Source: Myxococcales bacterium (GTDB taxonomy: Bacteria > Myxococcota_A > Polyangia > Haliangiales > Haliangiaceae). From it: a stretch of 64,000 bases of DNA. The DNA is taken from the NCBI GenBank assembly GCA_016707895.1, contig JADJGV010000012.1, positions 246,001 to 310,000 on the forward strand, given 5' to 3'. Positions 1-10,408 of the stretch are shown piece by piece. A program made the translations under genes and the position numbers. The first letter of the stretch is position 1, and each line of letters begins with the position of its first letter. The notes below the pieces were generated by a model that worked only from the letters and a program-made list of their open reading frames with translations, did not search any database and was not told the DNA's origin.

Positions 1-148
1 TGATCAGCGGCAACGTGATCTTGTCGAACGACACGCTGGTGCCGACGGTGGCGGCGAAGGCGACGTCGGTCACGACGACCCGACCCGGCAACGCCGTCGG
101 CCGCGGCAGGTTGCGCGGCGCGGTGAAGTACAGGTTGGGGAGGGCCAT
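1..148 (-). CDS. Truncated hypothetical protein (N-terminal 49 residues)
   Basis: The reverse strand has an ATG at 148 followed by 49 sense codons that run off the left edge of the window. The visible peptide begins MALPNLYFTAPRNLPRPTAL and continues with a hydrophobic, beta-like stretch. I do not recognise it and no function can be assigned. The next gene to the right is on the same strand and ends 56 bases away, so the two could be co-transcribed. Confidence 0.45.
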   Translation of the reverse strand, partial: MALPNLYFTAPRNLPRPTALPGRVVVTDVAFAATVGTSVSFDKITLPLI

Positions 149-204
149 CGCGGGGCCACGCTAGCACCATTGCGCGGGCGGCGCCGTCCTGCGCCACGCG
201 ACGG

Positions 205-819
205 TCACCGCCGCGCAGGCGCGAGCAGCCCGCTCGTCGTGGCGGCCTCGATGGCGCGCTCGCGCGCCGCGGCGGCCCGCGCACGGAGCACGTCAGCCCG
301 GTGCTGCGACGCCACGACGCCCGGCGGATCGGGCTCGGGCGCGGGCTCGTCGTCCAGCGGCGCGGCGGGCGCCGACACCGCGCACGCCGGCGCCCCCGCG
401 ACCGCCTCCACCGGCAGCGCGCCCGCGGTCGGCGCCGGCAGCGCCGCCAGCACGAACCCGAGGCCCGTCCCCGCGACGCCGGCCAGCGCCACCAGCCGCC
501 GCGCGGCCTGCGCCCGGCGCCGCCGCGCGTCACGGCAGTCCCGGGTGATCAGCGTGCCGTCGGGCCGCCGGTGCAGGCGCGCGCACACCCGGCCGCCGGC
601 GTACACCTCGGCGATCAGCGCCTCGACCTCGGCGGTGGTCATCGCGGCGGTGTCGAAGACCTGCTGATCGCAGTGCCGGCAATGGCGCACGCGATCGTCG
701 CCAACCATGTCGTCCCACGCCACCGGGCACGGCGTCGCCACCGTCACGCGTTCGAGCAGCGGCAGGTGCGCGCCGCGCCGCCGCCCGGCCAGCTCGGGCG
801 CGTCCTCGCGGTAGGGCAT
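205..819 (-). CDS. Small membrane-anchored Cys-motif protein, unknown function
   Basis: A 204-residue protein. Residues 30-96 hold a compact domain with C31, a CRHC pair at C47/C50, C79 and C95, and the pattern TPCPVAWDDMVGDDRVRHC. This resembles short putative metal-binding modules common in myxobacterial proteins of unknown function. A hydrophobic segment at about 108-128 can anchor the protein, followed by a Pro/Ala-rich tail and an Arg/Ala-rich C-terminus. It is divergent from the lipoprotein gene at 907. The 87-base gap between them holds a perfect 14-bp palindrome. Function is unknown; coding status is supported by the ordered Cys motif and typical third-position GC. Confidence 0.7.
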   Translation of the reverse strand: MPYREDAPELAGRRRGAHLPLLERVTVATPCPVAWDDMVGDDRVRHCRHCDQQVFDTAAMTTAEVEALIAEVYAGGRVCARLHRRPDGTLITRDCRDARRRRAQAARRLVALAGVAGTGLGFVLAALPAPTAGALPVEAVAGAPACAVSAPAAPLDDEPAPEPDPPGVVASQHRADVLRARAAAARERAIEAATTSGLLAPARR

Positions 820-846
820 GCCGGATCGACAACCGCCGCCGCGCGA

Positions 847-860
847 GGTTTCACGAAACC
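847..860. promoter_or_regulatory. Perfect palindrome in a divergent intergenic region
   Basis: GGTTTCACGAAACC is a 6-2-6 inverted repeat lying between the divergent starts at 819 (minus) and 907 (plus). Its size and position suit a dimeric regulator operator. No cognate regulator can be named. Confidence 0.35.
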
Positions 861-906
861 GCCGCGACCACCGTCACGCCAGCCGGCGGCGTGCGTTACT
901 CGCACC

Positions 907-2664
907 ATGCACAAGGTCGCCTTCGCCGCCGCCCTCGCGGGCGCGCTCGCGTGCTCCTCGTCGTCGCGCGTGCCCGCCGGAGGATCGGGATCGGGATCCG
1001 GATCGGGATCCGGATCGGGATCGGGATCCGGATCGGGATCCGGATCGGGATCGGGATCCGGATCGGGATCGGGATCGGGATCGGGGTCCGCCGCCGCGAT
1101 CGCCCACATCGGCGACGCGTGCGCGCCCGACCGCGCCAACCCGCAGAGCACCTGCCCCGCTGACGCGCTGTGCGCGCCGATGCCCGGTGGCTACTGCACC
1201 GCGCAGTGCGGCGTCAGCGACTGCCCCAGCGGCAGCGTCTGCGTCCCGACCGGCCGCATGGGCGATTTGTGCGCCGCCGCGTGCACCACCGACGCCGACT
1301 GCCGCGCCGATCAGGGCTACGCGTGCGACCCGGGGCGCAAGGCGTGCCTGCTGCCGTTCCAGGCGTCGCCGACCCTGGCCGATTGTGAGGCCGAGCCGCC
1401 CACCGGCCCGCGGCCGTCCCGCGCCGAGTTCCAGCCGATCGAGGTGCTGACCTCGGCGAAGAGCCCGGGCGCCTACCAGTTCGAGCCGTCGGCCGCGGTG
1501 GCCACCAACGGCGACCTGGTGGTCCTCTACACCGGCGGCGCCGCCACGTTCTTCGACCCGAGCTTCCTCGGCGTCGTGCGGGTCCCGCTGAGCGGCGCGC
1601 CGATCGAGCAGCCGCTGCCGACCACCAAGCGCATGCACTTCGATCCGTGGCTGGCCGCCGACCGCGCCGGTACGCTGCACGCGGTGTGGCTCGGCCACGA
1701 CGGCGGCGGCGTCGATCTGAACGCCGAGATCGGCTACGCTCGCTCGACCGACAACGGCGCGACCTGGTCGACGCCGGTCGCGATCCACGACCCCGCCGAC
1801 TGCCCGCCGGGGACGCCGTTCTGCCTCGACAAGCCGATGGTCGCGGCCGGGCCGCTGCCCGCCGCCGGCCCCAAGGCCAAGGCCACCGGCGCCGCGGTCC
1901 GGGTCTTCTACGCGGCCGGCGAGACCGGCCTGCGCATGCGCACCTCGATCGACGGCGGCGCCAGCTTCGGCCCCGCGGTGCCGGCGATCGACGGCGCGTA
2001 CGGCGACGTCGCGATCGACGCCCGCGGCGCGGTGCACCTGGTGGCGGCCGCCGCCTCCCCCGCCGGGCCGGCGGCGTGGGGCTCGCCCGACAACACCATC
2101 CGCTACACCCGCTCCAACGACGGCGTCGCGTTCTCGCCCCCGGTCACCGTCAGCGGCCCCGGCGAGTCGATCCCGTTCTACTTCGTCAACCCCAGCGTCG
2201 TCGCCGACCCGCAGGGCCGCAGGGTCCACGTGGCGTACGCCGCGGGCACACCGGACGGCAAGTGGAACATCATGCTGGCGTCGTCGGCCGACGGCGGCGC
2301 GACCTGGACGCGGCAGCGCCTCGCCGGCACCGAGCCGGCGTGCGCCAACCACGCGGTGCCCGAGCTGGCGATGCGCACCAGCGGCAAGCTGGCGATCAGC
2401 TGGTACGAGTTCGTCGGCGGCGCCGGCTACCGCGCCTACACCACCTGCCAGGCCGACGGCACCCGCTGCAAGACCCCGGTGCCGATCGGCCCGCCGATGG
2501 CCACCTACGAGCTGGTGCGGCACTCGCCGCGCTGGCTCGGCGAGTATGGCGCGCTGATCTCCGACGACGCCCACCGCCGGCTGCACGCGGTGTGGACCCA
2601 GGTCGTCGGCGACACGCCGCGTGGCGCGGCGCGCATCGTCCACGCGATGGCGCCTGGGCGCTGA
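907..2664 (+). CDS. Secreted lipoprotein with GS linker, Cys-rich module and Asp-box beta-propeller
   Basis: A 585-residue lipoprotein. The start at 907 gives a lipoprotein signal peptide with the lipobox ALAC at Cys16. A Gly-Ser linker (about residues 26-61) is encoded by a hexanucleotide repeat. Residues 70-150 are Cys-rich (CAPDRANPQSTCPADALC style), as in many myxobacterial surface proteins. The rest has sialidase-type Asp-box repeats: STDNGATW near residue 280, SIDGGASF near 343 and SADGGATW near 459. This predicts a BNR beta-propeller on the outer surface. Asp boxes alone do not prove sialidase activity, so the substrate is open. Confidence 0.8.
   Translation: MHKVAFAAALAGALACSSSSRVPAGGSGSGSGSGSGSGSGSGSGSGSGSGSGSGSGSGSGSAAAIAHIGDACAPDRANPQSTCPADALCAPMPGGYCTAQCGVSDCPSGSVCVPTGRMGDLCAAACTTDADCRADQGYACDPGRKACLLPFQASPTLADCEAEPPTGPRPSRAEFQPIEVLTSAKSPGAYQFEPSAAVATNGDLVVLYTGGAATFFDPSFLGVVRVPLSGAPIEQPLPTTKRMHFDPWLAADRAGTLHAVWLGHDGGGVDLNAEIGYARSTDNGATWSTPVAIHDPADCPPGTPFCLDKPMVAAGPLPAAGPKAKATGAAVRVFYAAGETGLRMRTSIDGGASFGPAVPAIDGAYGDVAIDARGAVHLVAAAASPAGPAAWGSPDNTIRYTRSNDGVAFSPPVTVSGPGESIPFYFVNPSVVADPQGRRVHVAYAAGTPDGKWNIMLASSADGGATWTRQRLAGTEPACANHAVPELAMRTSGKLAISWYEFVGGAGYRAYTTCQADGTRCKTPVPIGPPMATYELVRHSPRWLGEYGALISDDAHRRLHAVWTQVVGDTPRGAARIVHAMAPGR
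982..1087 (+). repeat. In-frame hexanucleotide (GGATCS) tandem repeat encoding the Gly-Ser linker
   Basis: About 17 tandem copies of GGATCG or GGATCC, read as alternating Gly-Ser codons inside the lipoprotein gene. Units are six bases, so copy-number change keeps the frame and only alters linker length. The strand is rich in GGG runs. Confidence 0.9.
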
Positions 2665-2725
2665 CATCATCGGCAATCGCTGGCACTCGCCGTGCGCGGC
2701 GCGCCGCCGATGCGATGATCCCGGC

Positions 2726-3046
2726 ATGAGCGAGCCGCCACCGACGTCGGAACCGCCACCGCCGTCGCCGCCCCGCCACGCGGGCGCCGCGACCATCAGC
2801 CTGATGTTCTTCGCGATCGTAACCGCCCTGATCGCCATCCTGATGTTCGCCGGGTCGATCAACTACGCCGAGCTGTCTGGGCGACAGTCCGACGGCGCGA
2901 CCGCCGTGATCGCCACGCTGATCGCCCGCGCGCTCGGCGCGACCGCGCTGCTGGTGCTCGGCCTGCGGCGCGATCAGCACCCGACCGTGCGCGCCGGCGC
3001 GCTGATCGGCGGCGCCTACCTGCTGGCCACGATCGCGGGCCGCTGA
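2726..3046 (+). CDS. Small integral membrane protein, unknown function
   Basis: A 106-residue protein starting at the ATG at 2726. A Pro/Ser-rich N-terminus of about 20 residues precedes hydrophobic segments at about residues 24-44, 57-75 and 84-103, with a basic pair (LRRD) between the last two. This predicts three membrane spans. No family is recognised. It lies 61 bases after the lipoprotein gene and converges on the TPR gene, whose stop is 11 bases beyond its own. I infer an inner-membrane protein; the role is unknown. Confidence 0.6.
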   Translation: MSEPPPTSEPPPPSPPRHAGAATISLMFFAIVTALIAILMFAGSINYAELSGRQSDGATAVIATLIARALGATALLVLGLRRDQHPTVRAGALIGGAYLLATIAGR

Positions 3047-3056
3047 GCGCCCAACG

Positions 3057-5693
3057 CTACTTGTCGCGCGGGCAGCGCATCCGCAGCGACCAGCCGTCGT
3101 AGACGTAGACGTCGCGCACGGTGCCGCGGTCGCCGCACGCGACCCGGCCCGGCTGCGGCACCAGGCACAGCGTGCGCCGGCCGGCGGGCGCGGCGATCGC
3201 GGTCTGCTCGCGGGCCAGCACCTCGCCGACCCACTCGCCGTCGATGAACACCGCCACCGGCTCGGCGCACTCGCGGTTGTCGACCATGAAGGTCGCGACG
3301 ATCGGCGTCGGCTCGGTGCGCGTCACCCGCGGCGTCGCGCGCGCGGCGTCGGGGATGCGGTACAGCGACGGATCGGCCGCGGCCGCCGCCAGCAAGTCGG
3401 CGGTGCAGTGGCGGCGGGTCAGCTCGCGCTGCACCTGGTTGTCGAGCGCGACCTTCAGCTCGAGCACGTCATGGCGCGCCGCGCGGTAGCCGGCGTGGGC
3501 CGCCTCGACCCGCTGGCGATCGATCGGCGAACCGCCGTCGGTCTCGCCGAACCGATCGTAGGTCGCGATGATCTGGTACGCGTCCTCGAGCTCGACGCCG
3601 GTCGCGATGAAGCGATCGCGCGCGGCCAGCGCCTGCGCCCAGCGGGTCGCCACCGCCGAGATCGGGCACGGCTGGGACGCCAGCAGCCGCGACCGCAGCG
3701 GATCTTTCGACGGGCCCTCGCCGAGCTCGCCCAGGATCGCCAGCGCGTGGCCCTCGATGGCGGCGCGCAGCGCGGCCAGCTGCGCGCTGGCGGCGGCGAA
3801 GCGATCGAGGGCGGCCACCAGCGCCGCGCGATCGCCGAACGGCAGCTCGATCCGCGGCTTGCCCTCGAAGCGCAGCGGCTGGCCGCGCCCCAGCGCCGCC
3901 AGGTTGGCGCGCGCGTCGGTGTGGCCGGGATCGCGGCGGGTGGTCTCGAGGAACGCCGCGCGGGCCTCGGCGTCGTCGCCGGCGCGCAGCGCGATCACGC
4001 CGCGCAGGTACGCCGCGTCGGCGTCCTTGGGCGCCAGCTGATCGACCACCGCGAGCTGGGCCCGGGCCCGCGCCAGATCGCCGGACGCCGACGCCGCCAG
4101 CGCCAGGTCGTAGCGGATGGCCGCGCTGCGCGGCCGGGCCAGGCCGGCGCGCCGCCAGTGGATCAACGCCTCGGCGTGCTTGCCCTCGAGGTACGCGGCG
4201 GCCCCCAGCGCGGTCCAGGTGCCGGCCTGGTACTCGACGAACCGCTGCGCGCGGGCCAGCACCTCGCGGGCCTCGCGGAAGCGCCCGGCGTCGAGCAGCG
4301 TCGCGCCGCTCAGCAGCAGCGGCCGCGGATCGCTCGGCGCCAGCTTGGCCGCGCCGGCGTACCACCGCACCGCCGCGTCGACGTCGCCGCGCCGGCGGTA
4401 CAGGTCGCCCACCCGCTTGGCCGCGGTGGCGTCGGTCGGCCGCGCGGCCGCGACCTGCTCGAAGCGCGTGGTCGCGTCGGCCAGCCGTCCGGCCTCGGCG
4501 TAGGCCGACGCCAGCTCGACCACCGCGTCGAGATCGGCCGGCGCCAGCCGCGCGACGATCTCCAGCTCGCTGACCCGGGTCGACAGCTCGCCGCGGGCGC
4601 CGGCGATCTCGGCCAGCACCCGGTGCGCCGCCAGATCGTCGGGGCGGCGGGCCACCACCCGGCCAAGCTCGGCCAGCGCCAGCGCCGCGTCGCCCGACCG
4701 CCACGCCGCCAGCCCCAGCGCGACGCGGGCGTCGAGATCCCACGGCCGCGCCCGCACCAGCTGCGCGTTGCCCGTGGCCGCCGCGGGCCAGTCGCCGCTG
4801 GCCGCCGCGCGCTCGGCGACCGCGCGCACCGCCGCGGGGTAGCCGGGATCGAGGTCCGCCGCGTAGGCGAACTTGCCGGCGGCCTTCTTGGCGATCGCCG
4901 GATCGGGATCGGTCGACCACACCAGCCCGAGCAGCCGCTGGCCGACCACCAGGTTGGGATCGATGAACACCGCGCGCCCCAGATCGCGGGCCGCCGCCGC
5001 GCGATCGACCGGGCCCAGGTTGCCCAGCGCCTTGCCGACGCCGCGGCCGAACAGCGTGAACGCGTAGGGGTCGGCCGACGGCGCGTTGCCCAGCACCGCC
5101 GCCGCGTCGGCGGCCAGCCGCCAGCCGGCGTCGACCAGCGCGCCGGTGGCGACGCTGCCGACCAGCGCGTGCGGCTGCTCGATCGGGCCGACCGCCTCGC
5201 GCTCGCCGGCGATCGTCGCCTGCCCGCCGTCGAGCTTCCACACCGCCACGTGCAGCCGCAGCTGCCAGTCGGGGCGCTCGACCCAGCCGGTGATCACCCA
5301 GCGCGCGCCGCGCGCCTGCGCGAACGCCGCCACCGCCGCCGGCGCCGCCGGCACCACCGGGCCCGCCGGCACCACCCACGGGTCGTAGGCCGGGGCCAGC
5401 CCTGACACCCGCTCGAGCTTCTCGCCGATCACCAGCGGCAGCCCGGCGATCGCCCAGTCGAGGACGTGGACGCCCGAGCGGTTCTCGAACGCCATCACCG
5501 CGTAGCGCTCGGGCACCTGGGCCGGCACGTCGGGCAAGGCCGCGGGCGCGGCCACGGTCGGGGCCGGCGTGGCGGCCGGCGGCGCCGGCACCTGCGCCCG
5601 CGCCAGCTCGGCGACGATCGCCGCGCCGAGCAACGGCCCCCAGCGCCCAGGCGCGCGACCAGACGAGCGCCGCGGTGGCACGCCGGGACCCAT
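3057..5693 (-). CDS. Exported TPR-repeat protein with TolB-N/CsgG-like N-terminal domain and PEGA-like tail
   Basis: An 878-residue protein. The ATG at 5693 gives a plausible signal peptide (Arg-rich start, hydrophobic GPLLGAAIVAELARA, then AQ). Residues about 55-200 (RYAVMAFENRSGVHVLDWAI) resemble the nucleotide-free TolB/CsgG-like domain often placed before TPRs. From about 230 to 660 there are repeated Ala-rich helical pairs spaced about 34 residues apart, typical of TPRs. The last 100 residues (VFIDGEWVGEVLA) look like a short beta domain similar to PEGA. Upstream in-frame codons exist, but the 5693 start fits both the signal peptide and the divergent gene at 5767. A role as a periplasmic scaffold is inference. 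Confidence 0.75.
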   Translation of the reverse strand: MGPGVPPRRSSGRAPGRWGPLLGAAIVAELARAQVPAPPAATPAPTVAAPAALPDVPAQVPERYAVMAFENRSGVHVLDWAIAGLPLVIGEKLERVSGLAPAYDPWVVPAGPVVPAAPAAVAAFAQARGARWVITGWVERPDWQLRLHVAVWKLDGGQATIAGEREAVGPIEQPHALVGSVATGALVDAGWRLAADAAAVLGNAPSADPYAFTLFGRGVGKALGNLGPVDRAAAARDLGRAVFIDPNLVVGQRLLGLVWSTDPDPAIAKKAAGKFAYAADLDPGYPAAVRAVAERAAASGDWPAAATGNAQLVRARPWDLDARVALGLAAWRSGDAALALAELGRVVARRPDDLAAHRVLAEIAGARGELSTRVSELEIVARLAPADLDAVVELASAYAEAGRLADATTRFEQVAAARPTDATAAKRVGDLYRRRGDVDAAVRWYAGAAKLAPSDPRPLLLSGATLLDAGRFREAREVLARAQRFVEYQAGTWTALGAAAYLEGKHAEALIHWRRAGLARPRSAAIRYDLALAASASGDLARARAQLAVVDQLAPKDADAAYLRGVIALRAGDDAEARAAFLETTRRDPGHTDARANLAALGRGQPLRFEGKPRIELPFGDRAALVAALDRFAAASAQLAALRAAIEGHALAILGELGEGPSKDPLRSRLLASQPCPISAVATRWAQALAARDRFIATGVELEDAYQIIATYDRFGETDGGSPIDRQRVEAAHAGYRAARHDVLELKVALDNQVQRELTRRHCTADLLAAAAADPSLYRIPDAARATPRVTRTEPTPIVATFMVDNRECAEPVAVFIDGEWVGEVLAREQTAIAAPAGRRTLCLVPQPGRVACGDRGTVRDVYVYDGWSLRMRCPRDK

Positions 5694-5752
5694 GGCGCGA
5701 TCGTACTCGATCGACAGCCCGTCGCCAGCGCGTGACCGCCGCCGATCCGCGC

Positions 5753-5758
5753 TACGCT
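5753..5758 (+). promoter_or_regulatory. -10-like hexamer of the PBP gene (predicted leaderless)
   Basis: TACGCT lies 8 nt before the GTG at 5767, so transcription would begin at or next to the start codon. Confidence 0.45.
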
Positions 5759-5766
5759 CCGGGGGC

Positions 5767-8133
5767 GTGCCCCGCGCCGCCCCAGCCGCCCGCCCCCGCC
5801 GCGCGCGCCGCATCCGCGCGTTCTCGATCCTGCGCCTGCTGGCGCTGCTGATCGTCTACGGCCTCGCCGCCGGCGCCGGCTTCACCTACCTCGCGGTGGT
5901 CACGATCAACCGCGACCTGCCGACCGATCTGACCGCCGCGTTCGACTACCAGCCCAACCGCAAGACGCTGGTGCTGGCCGCCGACGGCCAGGAGATCGGC
6001 GCGTTCTTCGTCGAGAACCGCCAGGTCGTGCGCCTCGATCGCATCCCGCCCCACGTCATCGCCGCGTTCCTGTCGGCGGAGGACAACCGGTTCTGGGACC
6101 ACCCCGGCTTCGACGCGGTCGGCATCGCCCGCGCGGCGTGGAAGAACTTCTCGAGCGGCGGCGTCAAGCAGGGCGCGTCGACGATCACCCAGCAGGTGAC
6201 CAAGATGCTGCTGCTCGACAGCGAGCGCAGCTACACCCGCAAGGCCAAGGAGTTGATCCTCGCCGTCCGCATCGAGCGCGAGCTGTCCAAGCAGGAGATC
6301 CTGGCGATCTACCTGAACCACGTCTTCCTCGGCAACAACGCCTACGGCGTCACCGCCGCCGCCGAGACCTACTTCGGCAAGCAGATCGAGAACGTCACGA
6401 TCGCCGAGGCCGCGCTGCTGGCCGGGCTGGTGGCGGCGCCGTCGGAGTACGCGCCGCACCGCCACTTCGACAAGGCCCGGGCCCGCCAGGTCTACGTGCT
6501 GGGGCGGATGCGCGACGACGGCTACATCTCCGACGCCGACCTGGCCAACGCGCTCGACGAGCCGATCGCGATTCTCGGCGAGACCGCCGAGAACGATCTG
6601 GCGGCGCCGTACTTCGTCGAGCAGATCCGCCAGCGCCTGGGCGCCGAGGTCGGCGAGGACCGCGTGCTCAACGGCGGCCTGCGGGTCTACAGCACGCTCG
6701 ATCCGCGCATGCAGGCCGCGGCCGAGGTGGCGCTGCGCCACGGCCTCGAGGCGCTCGACCGCCGGCTGGGGTTCCGCGGCCCGGTGACCCGGCTCGACGC
6801 CGAGGCCGCCGACGCGTTCGCCGACGGCCCGCCGCAGCGCGTGGCCGGCGCCGGGCTCGAGCCGGCCCACGGCGAGCTCCTGCCCGAGACCCGCTACGGC
6901 GGCCTGGTCACCGCGCTGCCCAAGAAGGGCGGCCTGGTGCTCGAGCTCGGGCCCAAGGCGCTGCCGCTGACGCCCAAGGACGCCACCGACGCGCGCGCCT
7001 GGCGCGGCGAGGCCAAGCAGCCGCTGGCGATCGGCGACGTCATCCCGGTGAAGCTGTCGCCCGACGGCCAGGCGCTGGTGATCGATCAGGCGCCGCTGGT
7101 GCAAGGCGCGCTGGTCGCGATCGAGCCGTCGACCGGCCGGATCCGCGCGCTGGTCGGCGGCTACGACTGGCGCGACAACAAGTTCGATCGCGCCAGCCAG
7201 GGCAAGCGCCAGGTCGGCTCGTCGATCAAGCCGTTCATCTACGGCTCGGCGCTGGCCGCCGGCTACACCGTCGTCGACCGCGTCCTCGACGGCCCGGTCG
7301 CGGTGCCCACCGCCACCGGCGTGTGGATGCCGTCCAACTACGACAACCGTTACAACGGCTGGGTCACGCTGCGCACCGCGCTGGCCAAGAGCCTCAACAC
7401 CATCTCGGTGCGGCTGATGCTCGACGTCGGCGTCGATCGGGTCATCGCGGTGATGCGGGGGTTCGGCATCCACAGCGACATCCCGCGCCACATCTCGATC
7501 GCGCTGGGCACCCCCGACATCACGCTGCTCGAGATGGCCGGCGGCTACGCCGGCATCGCCGCCGGCGGCCGGCGCGTCACGCCGCACTTCTGGGACGTCG
7601 TCATGGACGGGCGCGGCGAGCCGCTGCTCGATCACCGCCACGATCCCCCCGGCCCCCAGGTGTTCCCGCCCGCGGTCGACTACGCGCTGATCGATCTGAT
7701 GCGCGGCGTGGTGGCGCGCGGCACCGCCAAGCGGGCGCTCGAGCTGGGCCGCCCGGCCGCCGGCAAGACCGGCACCAGCGCCAACTTCAAGGACGTCTGG
7801 TTCATCGGCTTCACCACCGACCTCCTGTGCGCCGTGTGGATCGGCCGCGACGACTCGACGCCGATCGGCGACAAGATCACCGGCGGCGGCGCCGCCGTGC
7901 CGATCTGGCTGGAGTTCATGAAGGCCGCGCACCCGCCGACGCCGGTGCGCGACTTCCCGGTGCCGGCCGGCATCACGTTCGCCCGCGCCGAGCCGTGGAG
8001 CGGCGGCCCGGTCGGCAGCTCGACCGAGGCGGCGTGGGTGCCGTTCGTCCGCGGCACCATGCCGGCGGCCTTCGGGGCGGGCGGTCCGGGCAAGCCGTTC
8101 GCCGCGCTGGTGCCGCCCCTGCCGCCACCGTGA
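5767..8133 (+). CDS. Class A penicillin-binding protein (bifunctional transglycosylase/transpeptidase)
   Basis: A 788-residue PBP1A-type enzyme that polymerises and cross-links peptidoglycan in the periplasm. An Arg-rich cytoplasmic start and one membrane span (about 20-45) precede the glycosyltransferase 51 domain with EDNRFWDHPG near residue 105 and GASTITQQVTK near 136. The transpeptidase domain has S485-S-I-K488, S542-L-N544 and K667-T-G669, so all three catalytic motifs are intact. An interdomain insert of about 100 residues (around 330-430) fits the OB-like region of PBP1A. The GTG at 5767 is preferred because a -10-like TACGCT sits just before it; an in-frame ATG at 5692 would overlap the divergent gene. 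It lacks the long C-terminal tails of some homologues. Confidence 0.93.
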   Translation: MPRAAPAARPRRARRIRAFSILRLLALLIVYGLAAGAGFTYLAVVTINRDLPTDLTAAFDYQPNRKTLVLAADGQEIGAFFVENRQVVRLDRIPPHVIAAFLSAEDNRFWDHPGFDAVGIARAAWKNFSSGGVKQGASTITQQVTKMLLLDSERSYTRKAKELILAVRIERELSKQEILAIYLNHVFLGNNAYGVTAAAETYFGKQIENVTIAEAALLAGLVAAPSEYAPHRHFDKARARQVYVLGRMRDDGYISDADLANALDEPIAILGETAENDLAAPYFVEQIRQRLGAEVGEDRVLNGGLRVYSTLDPRMQAAAEVALRHGLEALDRRLGFRGPVTRLDAEAADAFADGPPQRVAGAGLEPAHGELLPETRYGGLVTALPKKGGLVLELGPKALPLTPKDATDARAWRGEAKQPLAIGDVIPVKLSPDGQALVIDQAPLVQGALVAIEPSTGRIRALVGGYDWRDNKFDRASQGKRQVGSSIKPFIYGSALAAGYTVVDRVLDGPVAVPTATGVWMPSNYDNRYNGWVTLRTALAKSLNTISVRLMLDVGVDRVIAVMRGFGIHSDIPRHISIALGTPDITLLEMAGGYAGIAAGGRRVTPHFWDVVMDGRGEPLLDHRHDPPGPQVFPPAVDYALIDLMRGVVARGTAKRALELGRPAAGKTGTSANFKDVWFIGFTTDLLCAVWIGRDDSTPIGDKITGGGAAVPIWLEFMKAAHPPTPVRDFPVPAGITFARAEPWSGGPVGSSTEAAWVPFVRGTMPAAFGAGGPGKPFAALVPPLPPP

Positions 8134-8165
8134 CCGCGGCGACGCGCCAGGCGCGGTCGCCGTGA

Positions 8166-8171
8166 TAGCGT
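8166..8171 (+). promoter_or_regulatory. -10-like hexamer of the lipoprotein gene at 8180
   Basis: TAGCGT is followed by 8 nt and then the ATG at 8180, again leaving no room for a leader with a ribosome binding site. Confidence 0.4.
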
Positions 8172-8179
8172 TGCCCGAC

Positions 8180-8650
8180 ATGGCACGCCGTACCCTCGCC
8201 CTCGCCGCCACCGCTGCACTCGCGTCCGCCTGTGGCGGCGACGATCAAGGCAACGCCGACGCCGGGATCGACGCGATCTCGCCGACCTGCCTCGAGGCGA
8301 TGCAGCACAGCGATCTGACCTGGATCCAGGACAAGATCTTCCAGCCCAGCTGCGCCGGCTTCCGCGACTGCCACCAGGGCGCCGCGGTCGACGCCGCGCA
8401 CCTGTCGCTCGAGCGCGGCCAGAGCCACACCCAGCTCGTGAACGTCGCCACCGAGTTCATGCCGACCGCCTACGTCCGGGTCAAGCCCGGCGATCCCGCC
8501 GCCAGCTACCTCATGATCGCGATCGGCAGCTACCCCGGCCCGCTCAAGGACGGCGTCGGGACCATGCCGTACAACAGCCCCTTGCTGTGCAAGGAGAAGC
8601 GCGACGCGGTCGAGCGGTGGATCACCGGGGGCGCGCTGCCCGAGCCGTGA
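8180..8650 (+). CDS. Lipoprotein with cytochrome-c-like CX5CH module
   Basis: A 156-residue lipoprotein with a lipobox ending SAC at Cys18. The mature part has SCAGFRDCHQG, then LSLERGQSHTQLVNV, VRVKPGDPAASYL and a closing DAVERWITGGALPEP. This is the layout of the small cytochrome-c-like modules frequent in myxobacterial and planctomycete secreted proteins, where a CX(4-5)CH motif occupies the haem site. The five-residue spacing is not the classical CXXCH, so haem attachment is uncertain. A degenerate copy of the dispersed palindromic element follows its stop codon. Confidence 0.7.
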   Translation: MARRTLALAATAALASACGGDDQGNADAGIDAISPTCLEAMQHSDLTWIQDKIFQPSCAGFRDCHQGAAVDAAHLSLERGQSHTQLVNVATEFMPTAYVRVKPGDPAASYLMIAIGSYPGPLKDGVGTMPYNSPLLCKEKRDAVERWITGGALPEP

Positions 8651-8656
8651 TCCCTC

Positions 8657-8717
8657 GAGGGGGCTTTCGAGAACCCCATCCCCCCACAATCCGTGAGGCC
8701 CCCACCCGAAACGCGAG
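8657..8717. repeat. Dispersed palindromic element, degenerate copy 1
   Basis: A diverged copy of the element described at 36999: the first hairpin (GGGGGCTTTCGAGAACCCC) and the second stem are mutated, but the CCCACCCGAAACGCGAG end is intact. It starts 6 bases after the stop of the lipoprotein gene. Confidence 0.75.
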
Positions 8718-8804
8718 GTCGCGGGGCCCGGTGCTGGACGTTTCCTGCACAGGTTGTGATCCGGTTAAGTCATCTATCTAGCAGCGGAATCGACGGCGGC
8801 TCGC

Positions 8805-8834
8805 TTGACGCGTTCCGACGGCGGCCGGTACAAC
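8805..8834 (+). promoter_or_regulatory. Sigma-70-type promoter of the ExbB/ExbD operon
   Basis: TTGACG (8805-8810), an 18-bp spacer and TACAAC (8829-8834) predict a start near 8841 and a leader of about 40 nt. The leader carries a GAAGGA ribosome binding site before the ATG at 8882. The AT-rich stretch at 8763-8783 upstream could act as an UP-like element. Confidence 0.6.
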
Positions 8835-8881
8835 CATCATAGCGGACGCGCCGGGTCCGGAACTCCTCGAAGGACGACACC

Positions 8882-9589
<708 letters not shown>

Positions 9590-9595
9590 GCCCAC

Positions 9596-10407
<812 letters not shown>

Positions 10408-10408
<1 letters not shown>

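Noticed and set aside
874..2862. A 662-codon open frame antisense to the Asp-box lipoprotein gene
   Set aside because: It is Arg/Gly/Val-rich shadow coding produced by GC-rich third positions of the plus-strand gene, with no recognisable motif. Many frames of this sort occur across the window.
5569..5766. Longer N-terminus for the penicillin-binding protein (ATG at 5692 or further upstream)
   Set aside because: It would overlap the divergent TPR gene start and place Arg/Ser-rich residues before the membrane span. The GTG at 5767 follows a -10-like hexamer at the usual distance.
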